Shown here: piece by piece, positions 46,395 to 55,179 of the stretch
How the letters are laid out: each line of letters opens with the position of its first letter
Numbering within the stretch: position 1 is the stretch's first letter
From: RGIG9115 sp045649825
GTDB lineage: Bacteria; Bacillota; Clostridia; UBA1381
Assembly: GCA_045649825.1 (NCBI GenBank)
Contig: JAZRQO010000022.1
Location: 67,740 to 131,739, forward strand
Direction of reading: 5' to 3'
DNA length: 64,000 nucleotides
Notes under the pieces: generated by a model
Told to the model about the DNA's origin: nothing
What the model saw: only the letters and a program-made list of their open reading frames with translations
Databases searched by the model: none
Made by a program: the position numbers and the translations under genes

Positions 46395-48451
46395 TTGATT
46401 GACCTCGCTATAAACTCATCCTTTTCCTTTTCGCTCAGTGAGGAGAATAGGACATTCCAACCACAGAGCCTTACTTGTAGATTAGGATATTTTTCGGGAT
46501 TTAATTTCGCATCTTTAAGTACATCTGTATCAAGTATGTTATAATGCACCGCAAAACCTCCAAGCTCAAAGTAGGTTTTAAGGGATGCAAGTAAGGTTTT
46601 TAGACCATTTTCACCCTTAACTGCCGATGAATGAAGATCTATATCTACAATTGTTGCATTAGGTGTGTTTGAGGCATCGATAGACGCAACAGATAAAAGA
46701 TGTGCTGTTGCACCTTCTTTGTCCGCTCCAAACGAAGCAGAGGAGTTTTGTGAAATTGTTTCGCCTGCAAGTCTTCCGTCAGCAGATGCAGCAGTTTTCT
46801 CGCCGAACTGCCAACGCCAATCAATCGAGAATAAGCCGAGGCGGTATACTCCACCCTTAACATTAGGCTTTCCATTTATCTCATCTGCCAGGATATCTGT
46901 TATCTCCTTTGCAAATATATCTACCTTTTTATCGCCTGTGCCGAATTTAGGGAATTTGTTTTTTATGGTAAGTCTTAGTTGTTCATTGCCTTCCCAGTTA
47001 GATTTTAAAATATCTGTAAGTTCATTAAGAGAAATTGTTTTATCTTCAAAAACAAGCTTCTTTATTGCAACCAAAGAGTCTACCGTTGTTCCCAGACCTA
47101 ATGCATTTACTGATGAGTTGTTGTATTTTGCCGAATAGTCGCAGTATAAGTCACCGCCGTTATTCATTGCAGATGTATATGCAGCTGATAATACCGGTGC
47201 CGAATGAATGTACCTGTAGTTCGCTTCATAAATATCTGTAACTTTTATTGCACATTGGCTGAGATAACGAACTTGAAGCAAAAACTGAGAATATAATTCT
47301 TCAAAAGTGTTGTATTGTGATTTGCATTCAATACCTATAAGTTTATCTGTTAGCATATCACGTCCGTTGTTAAGTGCAAGCTCAAGAGCTTTAGGTAGGT
47401 TTACTCTTGCATTGCATGAACAGGTAAGCTCGTCGACGCTTCCGCATTCATAACAGCCTACTATATGATAATTAACAGCATCCTTGTGCTCTGCTCCGAT
47501 TTTTTTCAAAGATTCAATTATTTTACTGTCTGACATGAAAACAATACTATTATTGCCTTCCCGAGCTGCACACAGTGCTTGTTCAATAATATCTGTAGGA
47601 GTATTATTTGAGTAAAGGAGATGAAACTTCATATCGGGGAGGTGTGAGTTTCTGTAGATATCCAATAATTCGTAAGAAAGCTCATTTATAAGGCAGTTAC
47701 CTTCAATATCGGTTCCGCCTAATGTAAATGGTGTGTTAGCAACTACTTTTTTGCTGTTAAATTCATGGAAATAGTCAATGAAAAGCTGTCGTGCATACGC
47801 TCTGTCTTCTTTCACATAGAAAGGGTAGAACAGCTTGTCAAGACGTCCTAACGTGCGTAAAACGGTGCATTCAAAATAGTGCTGCATTACAAAGTAAACC
47901 ATAGATGTTTGTAACGCCTCAAATAAATTTTCGGGTGAATTTTTTGTAAGCTTTATCAGACTGTCTGCCATTTCGTTTTTGCCGATTTTTCGAGCTTGGT
48001 CGGCAGCTCGCTGCATAAAGCGTAGTGCAGCATCATACACTCTTGCCAACTCTCGATAAAATCTCAGCTTTTTTTCGTCTGTTGTTTTTGATAAGTAGCT
48101 GTCTATTCGTTGACGTAAGCCGTAAATTCCCAGTTCTATAACTGTTTCCCATTCCGTGGTGGTGTGTCCGAAATCGTAAATACCGGTGTACGCAAGTGCT
48201 TCTTCGCCGTCTGACAAACCGACTTCAGCTATGGTTTCTTTGAATTTATTAGCTCTTTTTTGTATGCATAAATTCTGCATCCTTCCAAAGTTAGTATTGA
48301 CGAAAAAACGGTTATCATCAGGTACTATGATTTCGCAGTTATCGAACATATACTCCAATATGTTGCAATCAGAGCTTAATACATCAATATCATCTTTTAT
48401 ATCGTAATAGTTTTGTGCATATTCTAATAATTCTTCGTATGATTTAGGCAT
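46391..48451 (-). CDS. Glycyl radical enzyme 2, substrate unknown
   Basis: 686 residues from ATG 48451 after AGAAGGAG. The glycyl loop is VRLCGWNVLF with Gly664, and the thiyl loop is IVGCYECGSVDEL with Cys333, Glu335 and an extra Cys336. GRE 1 has the same GCYE and R(V/L)CGWN signatures, so the two form one unusual subgroup with Trp after the radical glycine in place of Tyr or Ser-type residues seen in PFL (RVSGY). It is followed by its activase. A divergent AraC gene and a promoter like that of the dehydrogenase-GntP operon indicate co-regulation. Reaction unknown; an eliminase or lyase reaction on a hydroxy acid is inferred. Confidence 0.88.
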   Translation of the reverse strand: MPKSYEELLEYAQNYYDIKDDIDVLSSDCNILEYMFDNCEIIVPDDNRFFVNTNFGRMQNLCIQKRANKFKETIAEVGLSDGEEALAYTGIYDFGHTTTEWETVIELGIYGLRQRIDSYLSKTTDEKKLRFYRELARVYDAALRFMQRAADQARKIGKNEMADSLIKLTKNSPENLFEALQTSMVYFVMQHYFECTVLRTLGRLDKLFYPFYVKEDRAYARQLFIDYFHEFNSKKVVANTPFTLGGTDIEGNCLINELSYELLDIYRNSHLPDMKFHLLYSNNTPTDIIEQALCAAREGNNSIVFMSDSKIIESLKKIGAEHKDAVNYHIVGCYECGSVDELTCSCNARVNLPKALELALNNGRDMLTDKLIGIECKSQYNTFEELYSQFLLQVRYLSQCAIKVTDIYEANYRYIHSAPVLSAAYTSAMNNGGDLYCDYSAKYNNSSVNALGLGTTVDSLVAIKKLVFEDKTISLNELTDILKSNWEGNEQLRLTIKNKFPKFGTGDKKVDIFAKEITDILADEINGKPNVKGGVYRLGLFSIDWRWQFGEKTAASADGRLAGETISQNSSASFGADKEGATAHLLSVASIDASNTPNATIVDIDLHSSAVKGENGLKTLLASLKTYFELGGFAVHYNILDTDVLKDAKLNPEKYPNLQVRLCGWNVLFSSLSEKEKDEFIARSIK

Positions 48452-48474
48452 AAATAATCACTCCTTCTATTGTA

Positions 48475-48584
48475 ATTATATAACGATATTTTATCTTTGT
48501 AAATATTAATATCGGATAAAATTACACTTTTCGAAACAGCAAGATAAAAAATATCTTGATTTTTTTTCATATAAATGATACAAT
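48475..48584. promoter_or_regulatory. Divergent promoters of GRE 2 operon and AraC 2 with shared operator
   Basis: Minus strand: -35 TTTACA (48498-48503), 17-base spacer, -10 TATAAT (48475-48480). Plus strand: -35 TTGATT (48556-48561), 17-base spacer, -10 TACAAT (48579-48584). The core TCGAAACA is at 48531-48538, 28 bases from the minus -35 and 25 from the plus -35. The whole 110-bp segment lines up without gaps with 51849-51958. Confidence 0.88.
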
Positions 48585-48606
48585 GTGATCGGGGAAGGTG
48601 AGGGAT

Positions 48607-49398
48607 ATGAGCCGTATCGATATAACCAAGAATAACTTATATTTAAAAAAGTTCAGAAATGTTCTTCGTTCTGAAATAGTAAATCGCAATAAAATAGTTC
48701 ATTTGAGAGGAAGACATAGTGATGCTTTTGTATATGTTTTAAAAGGTAGCTGTACATATGTTTTTGAAAATGGTCATACCTGCACGGTAAACGAGGGGGA
48801 TATACTCTATCTTGCACACAAGGAATTATATACTATGTATGTACATACTCACAGATACATCTCAATCTACTGTGATTTTGAATTTTACGGTGATGAAAGC
48901 AGAAAAAGTGATGTGTATACTCCCAAAAACATAAGTGAAGCTGAAAATCTTTTCAGGCGTCTTATAAGAAGCCATAATTCACCGTCAAAAACAACATTTG
49001 CAGAATGTATGTCTATGCTTTATTCAATATACGCAATAGTAATAAACTCTGTTAATGATCAATATGTCAATAAAAACCTTAAATCTAAAATTGAGGACAC
49101 AAAGATGTATATTGATATGAACTTTAAAAATCAGGCACTTACTGTTACAGAGCTTGCAGAAATGGCAGATATAAGTGAGGTATACTATAGAAAACTATTT
49201 AAATCTATATATGGAGAATCTCCATCAAAATATATAACCTCAATTCGCTTGAAAAATAGCAAAGAACTTATGAAATATCCGTTTCTTACGTTGGAAGAAT
49301 GTGCTTTGCAAAGTGGGTTTGCTACGGTGCAGTATTTTTGCCGTGTATTCAAAAAGGAAACAGGTATAACTCCTGCGAAATATAGAAAAGAACGTTAA
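48607..49398 (+). CDS. AraC-family transcriptional regulator 2
   Basis: 263 residues. ATG 48607 follows GGTGAGGG; the GTG at 48598 lies inside that site. The N-terminal cupin-like domain (LRGRHSDAFVYVLKGSCTYV) should bind a small ligand. The C-terminal double helix-turn-helix contains LTVTELAEMADISEVYYRKL and LQSGFATVQYFCRVFKKETG. It is divergent to GRE 2 and likely binds the TCGAAACA-centred operators at 48.5 and 51.9 kb. Confidence 0.92.
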   Translation: MSRIDITKNNLYLKKFRNVLRSEIVNRNKIVHLRGRHSDAFVYVLKGSCTYVFENGHTCTVNEGDILYLAHKELYTMYVHTHRYISIYCDFEFYGDESRKSDVYTPKNISEAENLFRRLIRSHNSPSKTTFAECMSMLYSIYAIVINSVNDQYVNKNLKSKIEDTKMYIDMNFKNQALTVTELAEMADISEVYYRKLFKSIYGESPSKYITSIRLKNSKELMKYPFLTLEECALQSGFATVQYFCRVFKKETGITPAKYRKER

Positions 49399-49434
49399 AA
49401 ATCACGCTCATACTTGTATGAGCGTGATTTTTTT
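49397..49434. terminator. Bidirectional terminator between AraC 2 and the dehydrogenase gene
   Basis: AATCACGCTCATAC and GTATGAGCGTGATT form a 14-bp stem with a TT loop, flanked by A-run and T-run. It touches the stop codons of both convergent genes. Confidence 0.92.
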
Positions 49435-50359
49435 AATCTTTGTACAATGCGTTGTAAATTTTTACAAACTTTTTATCTCTTTCGCTGATAGGATCTTTGC
49501 CCTCATAGTCATAGAAGCCCTTACCTGATTTAACGCCGTAATTGCCGTTTTTATACAAATCGTCAAGAAGTTTTTGAACATTTGTTTCGTTGCAAAGAAG
49601 TGGGTTTAGGTACTCTGCAATATGGTGGAATGTATCAACTCCGCCAAAATCCACAACCTCAAACGGACCATATGCAGCATATCTGAATCCTAAGCCATAT
49701 TTCATGCAAGCGTCAACATCTTCTACATCAGCAATTCCTTCTTCTACCAAGGATATACATTCTCTCAATATTGAAAGCTGAATTCTGTTCAAAATAAATC
49801 CTGGTACATCCTTTTTGCAGACAGTTGTTTTCTTTCCGACGGCGTGAGCTAAATCTATTACAATTTGTGTGCTTTCGTCATCTGTTTCCGTTCCTCTTAT
49901 AATTTCAATACAAGGTATCAAGTGCGACGGATTCATCCAATGCATACCTAGAAAACGATGCTTTCCTACAATGTCTTTAGCAATGGCGTCAATTGAAATG
50001 CCTGAGGTATTTGTGGTTAAAATTGCATTAGGTCTAACCATTTCTGATATTTCTTTCCAGAATTTCTGTTTAATATCGAGGTTTTCAATGATGCTTTCTA
50101 TTATTATATCGCTATCCTTCAAGTCCTCCATGTTATTAGTAAATTTAAGTTCTGCAATGATTTTATCAGCTTCCTCTTGAGTTTCTTCTCCCGATTGAAC
50201 GGCGGCTTGCTGATTGATTTCGATTAGCTTTTTCCCCTTTTCGAGAGCTGCTTCAAATGCGTCATATACTGTGACTGAGTAGCCGTATTTAGCAAATATT
50301 TGCGACATACTTGCACCCATTAAACCTGCTCCTGCGATACCTACTTTTTTGATTTCCAT
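49433..50359 (-). CDS. 3-hydroxyacyl-CoA dehydrogenase-family NAD-dependent dehydrogenase
   Basis: 308 residues. The N-terminal Rossmann fold starts KKVGIAGAGLMGASMSQIFA (GxGxxG at about 8-13). The middle has TNTSGISIDAIA and GMHWMNPSHLIPCIEIIRG, carrying the catalytic His of the family. The C-terminal helical domain ends FYDYEG. Family members oxidise 3-hydroxyacyl-CoAs, but close relatives (lambda-crystallin, L-gulonate 3-dehydrogenase) act on free hydroxy or sugar acids. No thiolase, crotonase or acyl-CoA gene is nearby and a GntP permease is, so a hydroxy or sugar acid substrate is favoured here by inference. ATG 50359 follows GGAGG. Confidence 0.85.
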   Translation of the reverse strand: MEIKKVGIAGAGLMGASMSQIFAKYGYSVTVYDAFEAALEKGKKLIEINQQAAVQSGEETQEEADKIIAELKFTNNMEDLKDSDIIIESIIENLDIKQKFWKEISEMVRPNAILTTNTSGISIDAIAKDIVGKHRFLGMHWMNPSHLIPCIEIIRGTETDDESTQIVIDLAHAVGKKTTVCKKDVPGFILNRIQLSILRECISLVEEGIADVEDVDACMKYGLGFRYAAYGPFEVVDFGGVDTFHHIAEYLNPLLCNETNVQKLLDDLYKNGNYGVKSGKGFYDYEGKDPISERDKKFVKIYNALYKD

Positions 50360-50411
50360 AAATATTCCTCCATTATTTTATTAAGAGCAAAAGAAAGCTC
50401 TGTTTTAACAT

Positions 50412-51755
50412 TTAGATAAAAAGTCCCCAAGCAAAAGATATTAATAAGGATACAACAGTCGGTATAATACATGCTGTCACGCAAATATCTATATACGATT
50501 CTTTATGCTTGCAATTTGATACCGCCAACAATGTAAGTACTGCACCGTTATGTGGCAGAGTTCCTAAACCGCCCGACAGAACTGCAACTCTGTGTAATAA
50601 CTCGGGATTAATACCAATCGACAATGCTTTCTCAAGGTATTGCGGTGCCATAGCTTCAAGGGCTATTGACATACCTCCTGAAGCTGAACCCGTTGCACCT
50701 GACAAAACATTAACTGCCACCGCTTCTGAGAAAAGAATGTTTCCTGGCATACTAAGTAAGGCATTTTTTAAAAACGTAAAACCCGGAACGATTTTAACAA
50801 CAGAGCCGAATCCAACAGCGCAGGCTGTATTCATAATAGCCATCAACGAACCGTTTGAACCTGCATTAATAGCAGGTAACAGAACTTTGAATTGTTTTAT
50901 ATTAATAAGGCACGCAGTGCTGATTCCGCCCAGTAAAGCAACAACTATGGCTTGATTAGTTGATAATTCAATATTATGTTTTAATAATATCTGAGGGAAA
51001 ATATTTAGCATAAATACCACAACAAGCAAAGGGAGCAGCCCGCTTAACCAATGCCATGATGGTTGTTCTGAGATGTTGGCAATACATTCTTTTTGATTTG
51101 GATCTTCAACAAACCCAAGCCCTTTTTTTCTTGCATTTCGGCAGCGCCACTCTAAATACATATATCCGGGAGCTGCCATTAGAATTGTTGCAACAAGGCC
51201 CATTAAAGGCGCAGCTGTTGCAGTTGTTCCGTAGTAAGTGGTAGGTATGATGTTTTGAATTTGAGGAGTTCCCGGGATTGCCATCATTGTTATCCCGAAT
51301 GCACCAAAAGCAATAGCTCCCGGAAGAAGTGTACGGGGCAGATTCGCCTCTCTGTATATTGCATATCCCATGGGATAAACTACAAAGGCAACAACAAAAA
51401 CTGAAATTCCTCCATATGTCATCAAAAGGCAGGGAATAACTACTGATAATATAGCAAACCTGGGACCAATTAATGAAACGAGCTTATTTGCAAGGGAACG
51501 TGCAGAACCTGTCATATCCATAATTTTTCCGTAAACAGCGCCCAGAAAAAAAGCAGGAAACCAAGAAACGATATAGTCAGCCATTCCTTTTATGTAGTCA
51601 TTTAAATAGGCATCTAAAACATTCAGTCCACTCATCACAGCAACAATAACAGCGCATATAGGTGCAACCCAGATTATAGAATGACCTTTGTAAGCCAAAA
51701 ATATTAAAGCAATAAGTGCTATAATAATACCCACTAATGAAAGAATTGATAACAT
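50412..51755 (-). CDS. GntP-family permease
   Basis: 447 residues with twelve or more hydrophobic helices and GntP features such as FFLGAVYGKIMDMTGSARSL and GATGSASGGMSIALEAMA. The family carries gluconate, other aldonates or D-3-hydroxybutyrate. It is the first gene of a two-gene minus-strand operon, 52 bases before the dehydrogenase. Its promoter nearly duplicates that of GRE 2, implying that the imported acid, or a product made from it, is used by GRE 2. Confidence 0.9.
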   Translation of the reverse strand: MLSILSLVGIIIALIALIFLAYKGHSIIWVAPICAVIVAVMSGLNVLDAYLNDYIKGMADYIVSWFPAFFLGAVYGKIMDMTGSARSLANKLVSLIGPRFAILSVVIPCLLMTYGGISVFVVAFVVYPMGYAIYREANLPRTLLPGAIAFGAFGITMMAIPGTPQIQNIIPTTYYGTTATAAPLMGLVATILMAAPGYMYLEWRCRNARKKGLGFVEDPNQKECIANISEQPSWHWLSGLLPLLVVVFMLNIFPQILLKHNIELSTNQAIVVALLGGISTACLINIKQFKVLLPAINAGSNGSLMAIMNTACAVGFGSVVKIVPGFTFLKNALLSMPGNILFSEAVAVNVLSGATGSASGGMSIALEAMAPQYLEKALSIGINPELLHRVAVLSGGLGTLPHNGAVLTLLAVSNCKHKESYIDICVTACIIPTVVSLLISFAWGLFI

Positions 51756-52065
51756 AATTTTTTTCTCCTTTGTAATTGCGTACTTGCCAAATTAGTTTGT
51801 TTTTTACGATTGTTTAACCTGATAAACATAATCACTTCTGATATTGTAATTATATAAGCAATCTGTTTTGTTGTAAATGTCAATATTAGATAATTTTATA
51901 CTTATCGAAACAATAAAAACAAAAACATATTGATTTCCAAAATACCAAATGATATAATACGACCAAGTGAATGTACTAAGTAAGAGATGTAATTTGAAAA
52001 TCTCATTATGTTATTCGCTTGAAGTTTTGTTTAATACAATTTAGCAAAGAAAGGACGATACATAA
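51756..52065. promoter_or_regulatory. Divergent promoters of the GntP operon and beta-mannosidase gene with shared operator
   Basis: Minus strand: -35 TTTACA (51872-51877), 17-base spacer, -10 TATAAT (51849-51854). Plus strand: -35 TTGATT (51930-51935), 17-base spacer, -10 TATAAT (51953-51958). TCGAAACA is at 51905-51912, again 28 and 25 bases from the two -35 boxes. The plus transcript has a leader of about 100 bases before ATG 52066 with no obvious structure. Confidence 0.88.
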
Positions 52066-54270
52066 ATGAAACGGTATGAATTGATTGATTGGAGCATCGC
52101 TCCTTATTACCCTTATACGCCATTTCGTCAAAAAAATACAGAGACCGATATTCTCAATACAGGTATTATGCCTGCAATTTCTGCAAAAGTTCCGGGCTCA
52201 ATTTATAAAACACTGGAGGAAGCCGGAATTATCGAGGACCCTTATTTTGAAATGAATAGCTTGAAAGCTCACTGGGTTTCAAATCATTGGTGGTATTATA
52301 CTACTGATATTGAATTGCATCCCTCAGGACAAAAGCTTGAGCTTGTGCTTGAAGGTATTGATACCATTGCTCATATACTATTTAATGGAACTAAAATTGG
52401 TGAGTCAGACAATATGTATGTCCCCTTTGTCCATGATGTTACAGATCTTGCTAAAGACGGTATTAACACTGTGGTTGTAGTAATCGAAACTGCACCGAAT
52501 GAAATGGGCCAGATTGGTCACACCAGTATGACACATACCCAAAAAGCTCGTTTTCAATATAAATGGGATTGGTGTACAAGACTTATCGGTATGGGATTAT
52601 ATCGTCCTGCTTATATTCGCGAGTATGATCAGGTACGTTTTGGTGATTGGTACTTTAAGCCGGTAGGAACTGATGGTGATGCTGAGCTTTATGTATCGCT
52701 TCACGGCGACTTTGAGGGATTGTCAGTTAATGTTGAAATAGGTGATTTCAAAGCTGAAGTCCCTGTGGATATGTACGGATGTGCAAAAACCCGTTTGCAT
52801 GTGAATAATGTTCGTCTGTGGTATCCTGTTGAGGTAGGAGAACAGGCTTTGTATGATTTGAAACTTGAAATTGTTAAAGACGGGACCGCGATTGATGCTG
52901 ATACAAAGACAGTAGGTTTCAAAGAGTTTGTTCTTACTGAAAACGACAATGCACCCCTTGGCGCATTTAATTATGTGTTTACATGTAATGGTAAAAAGGT
53001 ATATGTTAAGGGTGTAAATATTACACCTTTTGACCAATCTTGTTATAATGATCCGGTTGTGGTTGAAAAGACCTTGCAAAAACTTCGTGACGCTCACATA
53101 AATATGATAAGAGTGTGGGGCGGTGGAGTTATTGAGGATGAGATGTTCTACAGTATGTGCGACCGCATGGGATTTATGGTATGGCAAGAATTTATTCAGT
53201 CATCCAGTGGAATAGATAATGTGCCGTCTAAGCGTCCTGAGTTCCTGGTTCGTGCTCATGCAACTGCAGAATATGCCACAAAGACACTTCGAAATCATGT
53301 ATCTCTTTGTGTGTGGAGTGGCGGAAATGAACTGACTGACGAAAATAATGTGCCATCAACATTTGCTGATATGAATATAGGTATGTTGCTGGGTGTCGTT
53401 AAAACCAACTCACCTCATGTTGCTATGCTTCCCACGTCCGGAAGTGGACCAAGAGGCCATGGCCGTCCTGATTTTCCCGGCACAAATCATGATGTGCACG
53501 GCCATTGGATTTTCCTTGGTGCGGAAAGACAATACTCGTACTTCAATGATATAGACAGCTTATTCCACAGCGAGTTTGGTGTAAATGGTATGTCATCAGT
53601 GGAAACTCTTAAAACCTTCCTTTCAGAAGAACATTTAAAGCCAGCCTCAATGATAGATGACCACGTATGGCGTCATCACGGAGAGTGGTGGGATACATCA
53701 AAACGTGATAAGGATCTTTTTGGTGAGCCCAAGACTCTGGAGCAACAGGTGGCGCGCTCTCAGTTTATTCAGGCAGAAGGTCTCCGTTATGCTATTGAGG
53801 CAAATAGAAGACGTGCATATCAAAACAGCGGTAGTGTAATATGGCAGGCAAATGAATTGTATCCAAATGTTGCAAGTACTTCACTTCTGGATTATCGCAT
53901 AGAACCAAAGCCTGTGTACTACCAGATAGCTAAGGCTTTTGCGCCTCTTAATATTAGTCTCAGATATGATAAGCTGATATATGAACCGGGAGAAGTATTT
54001 AAGGCGGAAGTGTATATTACACGTGATGACGAAGAAAAAGAAGTTACCTACAATGTATCATGTGGTGATACACAGTTGAATGGTACAGCAGTTGTTGGTA
54101 ATGGCTTAACTGTTCATGTGGGAACAATTCAGGTCGTTGCAGAGGGTAAGTTTATTGATATTGCTTTGAAAGGCAAAGATTGTGAAAGAACCTATGAAAA
54201 TACTATTCGTCTGTTTGTCAGACAAGACAACGGATTGTGCTCTGATGAGGGACTGAAAGGATTTTATTAA
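52066..54270 (+). CDS. GH2 family glycoside hydrolase, beta-mannosidase-like
   Basis: 734 residues, no signal peptide, so cytoplasmic. The sugar-binding N-domain is followed by an Ig-like domain and a TIM barrel. VWGGGVIEDEMFYSMCDRMG and GFMVWQEF are beta-mannosidase-type phrases. Acid/base Glu422 is in CVWSGGNE and nucleophile Glu503 in HSEFGVNG. It should cleave terminal beta-mannosides from imported oligosaccharides. It is shorter than many bacterial beta-mannosidases (about 820-860 residues), ending after one Ig-like module. Its promoter is shared in design with the GRE 2 regulon. Confidence 0.9.
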   Translation: MKRYELIDWSIAPYYPYTPFRQKNTETDILNTGIMPAISAKVPGSIYKTLEEAGIIEDPYFEMNSLKAHWVSNHWWYYTTDIELHPSGQKLELVLEGIDTIAHILFNGTKIGESDNMYVPFVHDVTDLAKDGINTVVVVIETAPNEMGQIGHTSMTHTQKARFQYKWDWCTRLIGMGLYRPAYIREYDQVRFGDWYFKPVGTDGDAELYVSLHGDFEGLSVNVEIGDFKAEVPVDMYGCAKTRLHVNNVRLWYPVEVGEQALYDLKLEIVKDGTAIDADTKTVGFKEFVLTENDNAPLGAFNYVFTCNGKKVYVKGVNITPFDQSCYNDPVVVEKTLQKLRDAHINMIRVWGGGVIEDEMFYSMCDRMGFMVWQEFIQSSSGIDNVPSKRPEFLVRAHATAEYATKTLRNHVSLCVWSGGNELTDENNVPSTFADMNIGMLLGVVKTNSPHVAMLPTSGSGPRGHGRPDFPGTNHDVHGHWIFLGAERQYSYFNDIDSLFHSEFGVNGMSSVETLKTFLSEEHLKPASMIDDHVWRHHGEWWDTSKRDKDLFGEPKTLEQQVARSQFIQAEGLRYAIEANRRRAYQNSGSVIWQANELYPNVASTSLLDYRIEPKPVYYQIAKAFAPLNISLRYDKLIYEPGEVFKAEVYITRDDEEKEVTYNVSCGDTQLNGTAVVGNGLTVHVGTIQVVAEGKFIDIALKGKDCERTYENTIRLFVRQDNGLCSDEGLKGFY

Positions 54271-54295
54271 TCAAAATAACATAGTGTATAACGGT

Positions 54296-54331
54296 AAAAC
54301 CGAGAATGTATAAACATTCTCGGTTTTTTTT
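54296..54331 (+). terminator. Terminator after the beta-mannosidase gene
   Basis: AAAACCGAGAATG and CATTCTCGGTTTT form a 13-bp stem around TATAAA, followed by a T-run. Confidence 0.93.
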
Positions 54332-54440
54332 GTACGTAATCAAGGCAAAAAATACCTTGTTTTATAGTGAAAAAAGACAATGTAGGAGTGGTTTTTTTGT
54401 ATAAAAATTTGTTATAATGATAGTGAATGGAGGTGGGCAT

Positions 54441-54518
54441 GTGTACCAAGTGTTGAAGTATATAAATGACAATATCGATAAAAAGCTTACAACAGAAGAA
54501 ACCTCGGCTTTAACATGA
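54441..54518 (+). pseudogene. Truncated AraC-type helix-turn-helix gene start
   Basis: Behind GGAGGTGG, GTG 54441 opens a 25-codon frame, MYQVLKYINDNIDKKLTTEE then TSALT and stop. This matches the first helix of AraC-family DNA-binding domains (VLKYIN.NI...LT.EE.A). The rest of the domain is missing and unrelated sequence follows, so a gene appears to have been cut here, perhaps by arrival of the neighbouring mobile element. Confidence 0.6.
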
Positions 54519-54966
54519 TAGCCTGATTGATGTATTAACAGGTGAGTTGGACAAGCATTTTTACGGAGTTGAGTTTTTATCGCTCAATATTTGCAATATA
54601 GTAAACTGAAAAGGCAACCAATACATCCGCAGAAGAATAAAATATAAGTTTTTAATACTTGTTGAATGCGACGGCATTCTTAAAACAAGATTCAAAAACA
54701 GAGTTCACAGAACTATCTATCTTGAAATTAAACAAAACGGGTATAGAGGTCTTATAAAGACTTGTCACTATTGCGATAGGCGCTACAAGCAAAATAATCG
54801 GGCTGTAACGCCATTTGACGTAAAAACAATATACTTTGATTACAGTGTGGAAAAAGTGCTAGAAATCGTAAATAACGAGCTTAATTGCGATTTCACTGAT
54901 GTTGTTATTACAAGAGATACATTTCACTTCGCAGAAAGTGATATTCCTATATGCGGTTCGATATAA
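54519..54966 (+). pseudogene. Degenerate unknown gene of the mobile region
   Basis: One frame reads SLIDVLTGELDKHFYGVEFL and on to a TGA near 54608-54610, then continues for about 118 codons (KGNQYIRRRIKYKFLILVEC ... HFAESDIPICGSI) to TAA at 54964-54966. No usable start codon follows the internal TGA until late in the frame. The two parts are in the same frame, so one gene with an inactivating stop is likely. A pair of Cys in KTCHYCDRRYK could bind zinc. The family is not recognised. Confidence 0.5.
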
Positions 54967-55012
54967 GTACAGGCTTATGTTGCATAAAAATAAAAAAGGA
55001 GGTTGATGTGTT

Positions 55013-55144
55013 ATGTCAGAATACACAGATATAAAAAATAATACATATAAGATAACTAATACTGTGCTTTTAACCGGAGAGGAAAAAGAACAGGCTGAAA
55101 ATGAAATAGTTGAGGAATTATATAAGATTTTTGCACGAAAGTAA
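55013..55144 (+). CDS. Small TnpW-like transposon protein
   Basis: 43 residues from ATG 55013 with AAAAGGAGG upstream. The pattern SEYTDIKNNTYKITNTVLLT resembles TnpW-type small proteins (TDI..NTY.V...F.G) that precede large serine recombinases in Tn4451-like elements. It ends 35 bases before the recombinase gene and is presumably co-transcribed with it. The role in those elements is unknown. Confidence 0.6.
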   Translation: MSEYTDIKNNTYKITNTVLLTGEEKEQAENEIVEELYKIFARK

Positions 55145-55179
55145 ATAATTAAAAATGGGAGCAAAGGAGGTGAAATCGT

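Noticed and set aside
49433..50359. Dehydrogenase as part of fatty-acid or butyrate metabolism
   Set aside because: No crotonase, thiolase or acyl-CoA dehydrogenase gene is nearby, and its partner is a GntP carrier; the family call itself is kept.
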